A stretch of DNA of 64,000 nt. Source: Incurvaria masculella. Taxonomy: Eukaryota; Arthropoda; Insecta; Lepidoptera; Incurvariidae. Of the stretch, positions 54,077-64,000 are shown piece by piece. The position numbers were made by a program, and so were the translations under genes. The stretch lies in NCBI GenBank assembly GCA_946894095.1, contig OX335660.1, forward strand, positions 377,001 through 441,000. Reading direction: 5' to 3'. Each line of letters starts with the position of its first letter. Position 1 is the first letter of the stretch. The notes under the pieces are model-generated. The model was not told where the DNA came from and ran no database searches. It saw nothing but the letters and a program-made list of their open reading frames with translations.

Positions 54077-54633
54077 ACGTTTTAGAACCCTAAATTATGA
54101 TGCTATCGAAACCAGAATGGTAAATTCTTCAGGAATTTACGTTATTATTATTATTTTTTCGTGATGTTTAAGAACTCAATTATTATAAAGATTCTTTGAT
54201 AAAAGTCCTAAAATAAACTGTAATTTTATTTGTTTGTATTGTTTTTTTTTCCTTGATTTGGATGTTATAATTTAAAGAAAATTACTAAAACATTTTTTTC
54301 AGTATTTTTGTATTTTAGTAGCATCTTTTGGTACCATTTTCTTTTCCCTATTTTAATAATTGAAGAAGCTAACTTCCGGTCGCACTTTTCTTGAAAACGG
54401 ATGCCTGAAGCGATTGAAAAAATATTTTAAATCCTAAAATAAGCTACTGAAGCGATCGAAAAAGCATTTTCCATGGTAAAATCTGCAAATGAATGAAGGA
54501 GAGTATGGACGCTTATATGATCACACAAGAGTTATAAGACTCAATATATTAAACGCTAGCGAGTCGAGAGCTCAAGTATGGGAGCTCAATGACGGTTCAT
54601 TTCCGTTCCGCCGCTGTCGCGACGCGAACAGAG
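54077..54633. other. Non-coding stretch
   Basis: AT-rich, no gene. Confidence 0.35.
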
Positions 54634-54989
54634 CCTGTAGTCCCAGTTGTCACCTAAATTGGCGTTTACGACAAACCAATCGACTGGCGTTTTACGTAAA
54701 AACGTCAAACTCCATACAAGTTTTTACTAGATATTCTGTGGTTTACTTCTTCAAGCTGTCAAAGTCAAACCGGACTTCCGATTTGTATGAAAACGCAGAG
54801 TCGACGTAAACGGCAACTTCGACGTATTTACGGCAACGTTGAGTAAGCTGTCAAATCAAACTCGGACTCGCAAATGTTAGTTCACCTAAAGCTCACTGCG
54901 CGTGCTCCATTAATTTCTCCATACATTTGAAAACGCCAGTCGATCGGTTTGCCGTAAACGCCAATTTAGGTGACAACTGGGACTACAGG
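54634..54989. mobile_element. 356-bp element with about 60-bp terminal inverted repeats
   Basis: CCTGTAGTCCCAGTTGTCAC at 54634. The complement ends at 54989. The arms continue through CTAAATTGGCGTTTACG, CAAACC and ATCGACTGGCGTTTT with only two mismatches seen. The interior repeats related CGT-rich pieces (GACGTAAACGGCAACTTCG). Non-coding. Confidence 0.9.
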
Positions 54990-57741
54990 CCCTGATCGCG
55001 CCTCGGCCCGACGCTGCGACTCCAAGAATTATGCCTTCATCCTGGAGAGGAAACGGCCGAGTGCGATGCTCTCCTGAATAATGTTTTTACCTTTCCAACA
55101 TTGACGTACTAAATCTCATTGCTATCTAAGAAATATTACGTTCTGGAAGAGTTCTTTTTGGAATACAGAGCGTGCCTATGTTGTTTATTTTTAGACTGCC
55201 TGGCAAGGTATTTTAAGGGAAACAGAAGGCGAGGCTAGGATCCAGGATTTTTGAAGCTCATGTACGACTTCGGAGCTTATTTCAAATATAATTAAAATTC
55301 TCGTCACCTGGTTCTTTCGGAAAAAAAATATTCATATATCATTTCGGAGGCATCAATTTGTACTTGTAAAACTAGGGATTCAACGAAGAAATTTATAAAA
55401 AGATTCAAACTTCGCATTGTTATTATTTTTCCATTAATATGAGTTTTCTTTTCGGGTGTATTCCTAAAAGGCGAGCTTAACCATAGCCTCAAAGGAAGAT
55501 AAATAAATACAATACAATACCGACCTTTTACTTCGTTATGAATGTCTAGTTCATTACGTAAATAGTATACTTACACGCTGGCCGAAAGATTATTTCAGGG
55601 CAGTCTGAAATGACTTTCAAAGTTTGGCTTAATTTATTAATTTTCTTTACGGTATAGGGCGGACGTCGAGCTTCGTCTCGCTCCCTTGGGGGCTACATTT
55701 TTCCGGTGTGTAGGGCTAATTAAGATTCTTGCGAGGCGGTGCTCAATATAAAAAAATAGTTAAACTAATTATCTTTAATCACTTGAAACTTCTCTTCTTG
55801 GGGCTAATTACATTTAACGCTCTATAGATACTTTCTATCCCGAGTGTTGACGAGATTTAAACAACCCATGTAATGAATGTTTGTGGTGAGTGAAAGAGCG
55901 GGGACAGCTCACAGAGACTAGTCTGTTTGTTTTGACCACGGAGGAGGAAGGTAGAGAGGAGATGTTGATAGCTGGTATTGCTAGAGATTGCAGTGTCTCT
56001 AGTGCCGGGGAAGCTAGTGGGGTCATCTCCGCCTTTTTTGCTAATCCCATCCACCGGAAAAAAACGGAAATGTTATAATTATTATTTGTAGTTCTAAAAC
56101 TTAAGAGGATAATGAGGTTATCGAGCTCCATGCAATGGAATCTCAGTCAAATGAAAAAATATTTGTCTGATATTTTATACAATAAACAAATCAACTGAGA
56201 CGCTACGCACCTTGATAACTTATTTTATATCCATGAAATGAGCATCTCAACATTTGTATGAACATGTTTAAGTAGTCATGAATATAAGTAGAGTTAACAA
56301 AAAAATCAAAACGTACAGGCATAACTCTCAATGTGTAAAATTTCAGAAACATATTTCTTAATTTGGCTGAGGAAACAGGCACGAGCCATTGTATAGAACT
56401 CGATCGCCTCATTATTCTCTTAAACTAAATGGCGCGATTGCATTTTGCTGTTCTCAATATCCCTTAAACTTAAATATATATTGTCGCACGCATTTGAATA
56501 ATTTGAATAAAAATATGCAAAATTAGGTCAACATTTCTAACCGTACAAACCAAATTATTGCGCACCATCGGCAACACCACGCCTTATTATTACGTAGGCT
56601 GTGACGTAGGGGCCCCGTTCGTGGGCACCACGCACCCAATTTGCTTAGACCTACTCCACTCTACCTCCCTCCTCCATGGTTTTGACAATTCACTCATTTT
56701 GTATTTACATTCCGCGCTCCCTCAAGTCTCGTGGGGACCAAAAAAAAGCGCCAGACATTTCGTAATTGAATCAAATAGTTATATTGTTCTTTTGTGTGGA
56801 CTATAAGAAGTGATATACAAATTTATTTTAATTAATAAATCCTGAAATAGGTATATTGGCGAAGTAGGTAATTACTACTACGTTATATCCATAGATAAAA
56901 AAAGGAAGGTAAAAGGGTATAAGAGGCTAAATTTAATGTGTTCCATTCTCATAAAGAATATGACACGCTAATGCGACGAACTGTTCATGACACACGGAAC
57001 CAAAGAGAAAAGAAGTCAATTAAAACTGCGTCAAAAATGATTGTAATAAAACGGTTTGACCAAATCGTATAAAATTTTAAGCACTCAAGATAGGTGGCCG
57101 CTATCTTGACGGCTATTTTTGGAACGTCTATTCTATACATAAAGATACAATTACTAACTGAGTTGTGCCACCCTGGCAATTAGGCGTCATACCACCCTGC
57201 GATTTAGTGCAACGACAGGAGTTACATCTTATCGGTATCCCCGGGATTCGTGAGGTGACAACAATGACAATAATAATAATAACATTTCAATAAATTCAGA
57301 GTATAACATTTTAAGTGCAAATAATGTTGTGATCAGTGAGATAAACAGAATACATTTGAAAGAAGCTCCCTTCTAAAGTCCGATTCAATAACTGGGTCCA
57401 AGTTTCCTGCAGTCGCATGGTGGAATAGGTTGTTAGCTTTCTTAGAAAAGGTTGTAAAGAGCCCAAGTTTAGCACGTCTAAGGGATTTGACTTCAAAATG
57501 TAAATGTAGTTTGAATACAGTCTTCGTGGATAATTTAGGAGGCTTCCTCGTATGACTATAAGCCGAAATTTCCATTCAATACAGTGTTTTCATCAAGACA
57601 AGATGTCACCGTGCTTTTGTTAAGAGATCATTTTCTAAAAACATGTTTTAATGTTCACGGCCAGTGCTTCTGCGCATGCATAGCTTGCGGGAGCTCTTTT
57701 TAGGATAATTGAGCAAGCGAAGAGCCAAAAATGCTTTCGTC
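54990..57741. other. Non-coding stretch
   Basis: About 2.7 kb without a supported gene. Short frames around 55835-56131 and 56558-56806 have no recognisable domains. Confidence 0.35.
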
Positions 57742-57815
57742 CTTTTTTTATGCAACCTGACATGGATAGCTAATACCACAGAATTATCGTTATGATATTC
57801 GCTCAATACACCTAC
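57742..57815 (-). repeat. SINE 3'-end fragment
   Basis: TTTTTATGCAACCTGACATG, GATAGCTAATACCACAG, GTTATGATATTC, CTCAATACACC. Confidence 0.75.
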
Positions 57816-58037
57816 GCGTCCGGCTGTTCTCCTCTGCAGGTCGCATTTCTCAACCGATTTTCATCAAATTTGGTGAGCCGGTTTGATAATTATATAGATT
57901 TTTTTTAGTCGAGACTATTAGTTACCGACACATACTTTTTTGAATATTCGTCTAGTGTAATTTGACGCGATCTTGTAACAATGCATTTTTTTTTTTTTAT
58001 TTATTTATTTACACACACACCAGTACAGATACTCATC

Positions 58038-58399
58038 GTCAGCCTCAGTGGCCCAGTAGCGCGACACTTCGGCGATCGCTCTCCGAAGTTAAGCAACGCT
58101 GGGTCCGGTCCGGTCTTGGATGGGTGACCATTCGACCGTTGAGAGAGGCTAGCCGTGGTTCGGATTCCACGTTAAGCTGTAGGTCCCCTTCCTTACTTAC
58201 TAGGTGGTAGGGTTTATCCCGCCCGGGTTGGTACCATCGCATTGGATGAACGATGGTCGAAGCGGCAATGAAAATTGTCCGTGTTTTCCATCCAGCTCAA
58301 TGTAGCCGTGCAATATAAGGAAGGTCCTGGCAAGGCACCTAGTTCCCATGTGGTGTGTTGGGCTAATAACATGACAGAACTTGTGGTATTAGCCATCCA
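58038..58399 (+). repeat. SINE with 5S rRNA-derived head (best copy)
   Basis: The head CAGTGGCCCAGTAGCGCGAC leads to CCGAAGTTAAGCAACGCTGG and TCTTGGATGGGTGACC, nearly identical to the internal promoter of 5S rRNA. CGACCGTTGAGAGAGGC then joins the shared body, GGTTCGGATTCCACG to TGTGGTATTAGCCATCC. The 3' tip is missing. The class (5S-headed SINE) is the SINE3 type. Confidence 0.92.
58086..58129 (+). promoter_or_regulatory. 5S-type internal RNA polymerase III promoter
   Basis: Box A AAGTTAAGCAACG at 58086-58098 and box C TCTTGGATGGGTGACC at 58114-58129, spaced as in 5S genes. Confidence 0.8.
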
Positions 58400-58873
58400 A
58401 AAATGATTTTTTCCAGGATATTGACGACATGATCTGCCTCGTTCTAATGACCTTAAATCTGACTGTATTTTAGCAAAACATTAAAAACTCATTCCTTCCA
58501 TTAAAAATCTCCCGGACCAAAATGATGCATCCGATTAAAAATCAAAGGTCCCTAGAATGGCTGAATTTGTATTCAAAGAAGAGACCACGAGCTGAAGGGT
58601 ATATTTTCATAGATCGCTCGACACCGCCGGTGGAACAACACATCAGACGCGTGACGAAGAAGATATCAATTTGTCTTCCTAGTCACGTCGCGATCGTTCC
58701 ACCCCGTCGCATGCGGGCAGACACGCACGCCTAGCCCGCGCGGCCGATTACCACACTTTACGTCAAACGACCGGCGATGGAGACCGGCGGCGACGCGCGG
58801 CGCGGCGGACTGCTTCCATGGGCAACTTTAGATGTTTTAAAGGAGTTTGTGGGATTTTTTCTTATTATTTCTA
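58400..58873. other. Non-coding stretch
   Basis: 58680-58820 is GC-rich. No gene. Confidence 0.35.
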
Positions 58874-59380
58874 AAAAACCGGCCATGTGCGAGTCGGACT
58901 AGCACACGAAGTGATCCATCCATACCATCGTACAAGATTTACCACCAAAAAATATTTTTTGTATGTCAGTCAGTCAGTCAGCGTGCTTGCGTCCACTGCT
59001 GGACATACGCTTCTCAAATTTTCCTCCAGTCCTCCCGGCCTTCCGCACCACCACTGCTTTCCGCCAACGCACTTGATGTCGTCGTCCCACCTGGCGGGTG
59101 GTCTTCCCACACTCCTTTTTCCTGTCCACGGCCGCCAGTGTAGGACACGGTTACTCCAACGGGTTTTGTATGGGAGCCCCCTTTTTTTTATTTTACCAGT
59201 TTTTTTGTTATAGCGGCAAAATAAATACACACTGTGAAAATTTTGGCTGCCTACCTATTACGGTTCATGAGATACAGCCCTGTGACAGACGCACGGACGG
59301 TCGGACGGACGGATGGATGGATGGACGGACAGTGGATGCTTAGTTCCGTTGGTACCATTTGGTTACGGAATACTAAAAAT
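58874..59380 (+). repeat. Family B repeat, copy 6, split by an RTE fragment
   Basis: AAACCGGCCATGTGCGAGTC at the left. It is interrupted after TTTTGTATG, resumes at 59164, and ends with a diverged hairpin (TAGTTCCGTTGG…GGTTACGGAATACT). Confidence 0.88.
58966..59163 (-). mobile_element. RTE-type LINE fragment (C-terminal coding end plus tail)
   Basis: Flanked by the 9-bp duplication TTTTGTATG (58957-58965 and 59164-59172). On the minus strand it encodes VLHWRPWTGKRSVGRPPARW and DDDI, the conserved C-terminus of RTE LINEs. It then has a stop and ends in (CTGA)n, a typical RTE microsatellite tail. It is 5'-truncated, as most LINE insertions are. Confidence 0.85.
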
Positions 59381-59708
59381 ATAAAGTTACTAACAACCGT
59401 GGTAACTTAGCACCTACGAAAGATCAAGGCGCCGTGCACATAGGCGTACCCCTTCAAGGAAAAGCAACCATACTATTTCATTTGTCAGGGACTGTGCAGT
59501 GGCCTTTCTATGAACGATAGAGAAGTAAACAGTGAATCTCGCTTGCATGTTATGTGTGGCAAATATGTTTGAAAGTAGACGTTGAAAGTATATTTTCAGC
59601 TTAGTTCTTCGCTGCGATTATTGAACGGGCAAAACAGTAAAATATGACAAATCCGAGTACAGTGTACTGTCAATAGAATGTGAATGAAGGATGAAATGTC
59701 TTATGAAA
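59381..59708. other. Non-coding stretch
   Basis: No gene or recognised repeat. Confidence 0.35.
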
Positions 59709-60260
59709 ATGAAATGAAAATGTTTATTATTGATAATGCTTACAATTACAATTAGATAAAGCTTATACTTACTTAATTTCTAAATTGTATTCTATACTAA
59801 GTTATAAGTGTAAAGAATGAAAATCAAATTATCTTATGTAACGAAAACATTATGAAGGTAACAAATAACTTAAAAATTAGTAGCTAAAGTAAGATAATTA
59901 AAATAAATAAACAGCATATATCAACAAAAGGACCAAACACAGCTGTGACTAGGCTGACATATTGCTAAGGCTAGTCGCTGATTTTAAGTTTGGCCTGTTT
60001 CTCATTAGTGACGTTTCGTAAAATTATGTTACATTAGGTTTAAAAGTCAAGATAAAAGACATAAATCAAACCTGTTCATACAATTAGCACACAAATAAGT
60101 ATCTTCAAATAGACTGTACAACCAAACAAGGTGAACAAACCAAATGAGAACTAAAAATGCTTTGGACGATGAGTTTCTTGGATGAGCGAAATATTTGGCG
60201 TATGTAAAGTAAAGATAAAAACATATAATAAAAATAAAAATAATAAAAAAAAAAAAAAAA
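59709..60260 (-). mobile_element. LINE 3' UTR fragment with pentanucleotide tail
   Basis: AATGAAATGAAAATGTTTAT with TATTGATAATGCTTACAATT is the complement of a LINE 3' end of the TTTCA-tail kind. It ends near an A-run at 60247-60260. No ORF, so only the 3' UTR is present. Confidence 0.5.
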
Positions 60261-60878
60261 TATCGAGGTCCTAGCGTAATACACGTTTAACTATTATGTA
60301 AATATTTTGATCTCTCAGAGAAAATAAAAATAAATTTCAACCGAAGCAGTGGCGGCTATTTACCAGGGCATTCAGAAAGTTTTGAGACTAACAGTTTTTG
60401 TCTGTGGGACATTAGCTGGTTTTAATGTCAAATAAAACTGTGACTATGTATTATATGTACTTATTACAAAAATATAAATATTTTATAATCGACCGTGAAG
60501 CTAGGACACATCAATTAAAGAAAGATCCTTTCAAAAAGAACTACTTCATGAATACACAGCAAGGCTTTACCCGAACCAGTAAAACATACCTTAATATCCT
60601 GTATTGCGTCTACCAATGTCGACATTTGCTGTTTACTCAGAATTCTCCTACATTCCCTTCTCCCGTAATCAATGTCTACATACATAATCTTAAATACTGT
60701 TTTAGTAGGAGGCAGAAGGTGGCGAATTTTATATACAGGGTCCGTCACTCGAAGTGTCACCAATTTAAAATTGTCATTTAGTACGGTTTTATTAAAAATT
60801 GTATCAAAATGCTAAAAGAACTATTGAATTTTATCACAATACATATTTTTATTTGAATTTAATCACAGACAATCATTG
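60261..60878. other. Non-coding stretch
   Basis: Contains GGCATTCAGAAAGTTTTGAG at 60364, which looks like a mariner end, and ACAGGGTCCGTCACTCGAAG at 60735, possibly the end of the maT element. Frames at 60425-60781 were not recognised. Confidence 0.35.
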
Positions 60879-61990
60879 TTATTGATCGATATAGCCTCCT
60901 TTGGCATGGATGATGGCACCAAGTCTTCCGGCAAAGGCATTGCAGGCTGCACAAAGATAGGTATGCGGTATTCTGTTCCATTCCCGATGGAGCGCTGCCT
61001 TCAGCGTATCCACACTTTCATATATTTTTGTTGACACGGCAGGCTCCAAAATTGACCATACCGAGAAGTCCATTGGATTCAAGTCTGGAGAGTAGGTAGA
61101 GTTCTGAAGAAATGAACCGAGGAACGTGGTTATGTAAAAAAAATGTGTCAGGCGAGCTTTGTGGGACGGTGCTAAGTCTTATTGGAACGTCCAGCTGTTC
61201 GTACCGAATTGATGACGTGCCCATGGTATGAGGGCATAACTTAACACCTTTTGCTGATAGACTTGCTGGTTGATTTTGACGCCCTTCTCGATAAACACGA
61301 GTGGAGAGCGACCATTTGCTGTCACTGCAGGCCAGACCATAACAGAAGCAGGCGCTTGCTTACGAACGGCAACTCTATCGTCTAAATTCTCGTTGGACTT
61401 GCCCTGCAGCCAGACACGATCATTTTGTTTGTTTATATACTGTTGCACACTAAACAAATTTTTATCTGAAAGAACAATGTTATCCAGATCGCCACGTTCC
61501 TGCAAGGCTTTCAGTGCTCGAGCTTTTTGTAGTCGGACTGCCTTTATTTTATTTCTATTTATTGTATTTGGTATCAAAACAGATATAAATATTTGATAAT
61601 TAACAGGATATATAAATGACTAAGTATAGACATATCCAGCAGCATGACTCACAGGTAAGTGAAAGGATAAATCACAACAAAAGAAAATAACAAAAAAACA
61701 CAATATACAGGATTTTCTAAGAATATTCACTTAACTTTATTCTTCTGCGCTGAAGTAAGATGCAGTACTTTTTGTATCTTGTAGGGCTTTCATTTCAGTA
61801 TGCGCTGAATACTTTAGTCGGAAACTTTCAGACTTTTCGCCAGTTTTGCAGCACTCTGGCGAGGATTTCTTTGAACCATATCACGTGATTGATTCTGTTG
61901 TAGCGGTAGGCACATATATAGCACTTAGTGACTATGTGGTCACCATGCTGTGCCTTGTCCAATGGACAAAGAACGCGTTTCTCAAAAAAA
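60879..61990 (-). pseudogene. Tc1/mariner (maT-type) transposase, broken
   Basis: From the 5' side on the minus strand: the helix-turn-helix N-terminus QSRDMVQRNPRQSAAKLAKS (61895-61830) with a TAA then SIQRILK, a TGA, and KPYKIQKVLHLTSAQ (to ~61735). About 120 bases of unrelated AT-rich sequence follow. Coding resumes at ~61577 with KAVRLQKARALKAL, VLSDKNLFSVQQ (first Asp block, Glu changed to Lys), NDRVWL and SVMVWPAV. A shift lies near 61180. Next comes a PQSSPD block, and after another shift NPMDFSVWSILE and AIIHAKGGYIDQ, ending at 60879. This block order is that of the maT group. Multiple lesions make it inactive. Confidence 0.8.
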
Positions 61991-63168
61991 AATCTTAGAT
62001 TTCCTGTCAATTCATGACAGACGGGGGCTTACAACTGGACAGTGACGTTAAGCAACGAGAGGCGAACTTTCGCGCTGATCGCACGTCTGCCGCCCGTCGC
62101 AGTCCGCAGCCACAACGCCGCGCCGCCTCCTCCGGGCAGATTCCTGCACGCGCGACCCTGCGGTGTTGTTCCACGGTGATTTTTTCAGGCAAGATTCGTT
62201 TCGTAGGAGTACATATTTAAATCAAGAATGAGGTTATTTTTTTTTTCCGAATAATGTTAGCTTTAAACATAATAATAGTTTCTTTAAACTATGCTGTTCT
62301 TCTTCCATTAGGATTTACATTCGTATTTTTTGGAGAGGTTTCAAATACAACGCACGAAGAAGAACTGACGAAAACTTCGCCGGGTGTCAAAATACAAATA
62401 AAAGATATCTGATCTAAGAGATAACACGATTACAACACAGATGAGACATGAGACTGGAAAATATATGTTTCCCATCGTTGCCAATCTTATCCCATCCAGG
62501 AGCGGAACCATTTTTCTTCTGTAATATTTGCGATCTCTACCTCATCCATGGGCCTCAATAAAAGAGAACCTATAAATTTAAGGTGTTTGCTGGATAATTT
62601 GACAATTGGTGCTCTGCTTTTTGTATTGCTAGAACGACCGTATCCGATAAGTTATCGTTTCATATTATTAGTTTTCATAATACACACTTATTAGCAAACA
62701 TGATTATCGGAAAAGCTTGACATGAAATCATTTCATGATTTAGATTAATTAAATTTGGTCCTTGCCATTAAAATTCCAGCCTAAAACTGGTTTAAATTTT
62801 TAAAACGGGATAACTCCTATAACATAAGCGGTGAGGGTATAATATTTTGATTTTATTATATTCACCAATAGATCTTCTAGTGTTGTGCTTGACAACATTT
62901 CTAATTTTGACTTTACATGAATTATAATAAATAAAAATATGAGCTTTTCTGGGGGAGTTCGCCCTTGATTTTCTCAGAATTGCTTATGTTGTAAATAATA
63001 GTGATAAGCTTATAGCCAGTGTGAAAAATGTTTCGAAGTAGGACACTAGATAATCGATAACTGAATTTTATTAAATTAAAAAATACACTCTCACCGCATG
63101 TTGTATAATACATGTTGTAGGATTAATCGCTTTTCAAAATGTCTCAAATATTTTTTAGGCTTGAATAC
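61991..63168. other. Non-coding stretch
   Basis: 62040-62170 is GC-richer with a frame ending after TTTTTTCAG. No domain, not called. The rest is AT-rich. Confidence 0.35.
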
Positions 63169-63485
63169 AAAAAACCGGCCAAGTGCGAGTCGGACTCGCA
63201 CACGAAGGGTTCCGTACCATCGCACAAGATTTACAAAAAAAAACAGATTTTTTGTATGGGGGGCCCATTTTTTACTTATTACTTTACTTATTATTATTTT
63301 ATGATGTTACCTATTTGTTGTTATAGCGGCAAAATAAATACATAATCTGTGAAAATTTCAACTTCCTACCTGTTACGGTTCATGAGATACAGCCCTGTGA
63401 CAGACGGACGGACGGACGGACGGACGGACAGCGGAGGCTTAGTAATAGGGTTCCGTTTTCACCCTTTGGGTACGGAACCCTAAAA
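63169..63485 (+). repeat. Family B repeat, copy 7 (most intact)
   Basis: It has every family part in order: AAAACCGGCCAAGTGCGAGT, GGGTTCCGTACCATCG, T-rich middle, TAGCGGCAAAATAAATACAT, GGTTCATGAGATACAGCCCT, six GACG units, and the end hairpin AGGGTTCCGT…ACGGAACCCT followed by AAAA. Confidence 0.92.
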
Positions 63486-64000
63486 CGAACGCTTATCATA
63501 TACGGTCATTCTAGGGTCTTGTGTCACCTTTAGTAATGTTTTTTTTCCTAGAACATCACCGATGCTCGCAAAATAATATATTAGTAATGTTCAGTGATTT
63601 TTCTGGGTCATGACCCTGTATAAAGTAATTCAGAGTTTCTCGATTCGTTTTTGTTTATGTTACAAACATTCCGTACCATGATGTTCCTTTAATTTGAATA
63701 AGCCACATACTCGGTTTTTTTTTTCAATGATGTTATTACAATAATTTTGATATTTTCATCTTTAGCTAGGACATCATTGTCTCGCTGGTTAAATGCATCT
63801 ATCAAATGTAACGAGTCCCTAATATTGGACCTTCAATTCAACAATCTCCTCACATTTTGTCATGATGTATCCACACATCTAACTGATTAAATCGCTAACG
63901 GTATCCGATGCAATCTGGTTCGATCCAGTAGCAGTCGATTTCCGTCCAAAGATGGGGGTTTACACTCTCCAAGCGTTGAGCAATCAGCATAATTTAGGCA
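63486..64000. other. Non-coding stretch at right edge
   Basis: AT-rich, no gene. Confidence 0.35.

Noticed and set aside
62014..62220. Arg/Ala-rich frame followed by TTTTTTCAG resembling a splice acceptor
   Set aside because: Composition-driven GC-rich patch. The acceptor-like bases lie inside the frame, and no partner exon was found.
5437..63440. Regular short repeats as possible CRISPR arrays
   Set aside because: The GACG, AAATC and TAA tracts are microsatellites or retrotransposon tails without spacers, and the genome is eukaryotic.

Overview
The window is a repeat-dense, AT-rich stretch of animal nuclear DNA. It is most likely from a moth or butterfly. That is inferred from several features together: non-LTR retrotransposons of lepidopteran character, an R4/Dong-type element sitting in TAA repeats, many copies of a repeat carrying the near-palindrome GTGCGAGTCGGACTCGCAC, and SINEs built on 5S-rRNA or tRNA heads. 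No ordinary multi-exon host gene could be identified. The only candidate host-type coding piece is a 19-codon signal-peptide exon with a splice donor at 32476-32532, and it lies inside an inverted-repeat element.

Layout. 1-3.2 kb: a minus-strand LINE (LINE-A), cut by the window edge, with a degenerate SGNH-like ORF1, a possible -1 frameshift site and a frameshifted endonuclease/RT ORF2. 3.2-6.2 kb: nested SINE copies, two copies of the GTGCGAGTC repeat (family B) and a LINE tail. 6.2-8.0 kb: a decayed element with seven copies of RTMGCGGGTGCAAC-like motifs around a broken basic-protein ORF. 8-13 kb: small inverted-repeat elements and a tRNA-like gene. 13.1-15.3 kb: a 5'-truncated R4/Dong-like LINE between TAA microsatellites. 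15.3-20 kb: LINE-B on the minus strand, with an FP-domain ORF1 and a 899-codon EN-RT ORF2. 20-32 kb: mostly non-coding DNA with inverted-repeat elements and SINEs. 32.2-33.6 kb: the foldback element with the signal-peptide exon, then a deleted mariner. 34-39 kb: SINEs. 40.3-46.1 kb: a young Ty3/gypsy LTR retrotransposon on the minus strand, with near-identical LTRs, a GTAA target duplication, one internal deletion and one nonsense codon. 46-60 kb: SINEs, family B copies, three large inverted-repeat elements and a nested RTE fragment. 60.9-62.0 kb: a broken maT-type Tc1/mariner transposase. 63.2-63.5 kb: a last family B copy.

The coding sequences are all selfish-element proteins (RTs, endonucleases, integrase, transposases, gag-like ORF1s), and nearly all are damaged. 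The best candidates for something undescribed are: the SINE family whose common body carries either a 5S or a tRNA head; the GCGGGTGCAAC element; the slippery heptamer directly before the LINE-A ORF1 stop; and the signal-peptide exon whose splice-donor region is duplicated as a 55-bp tandem repeat.
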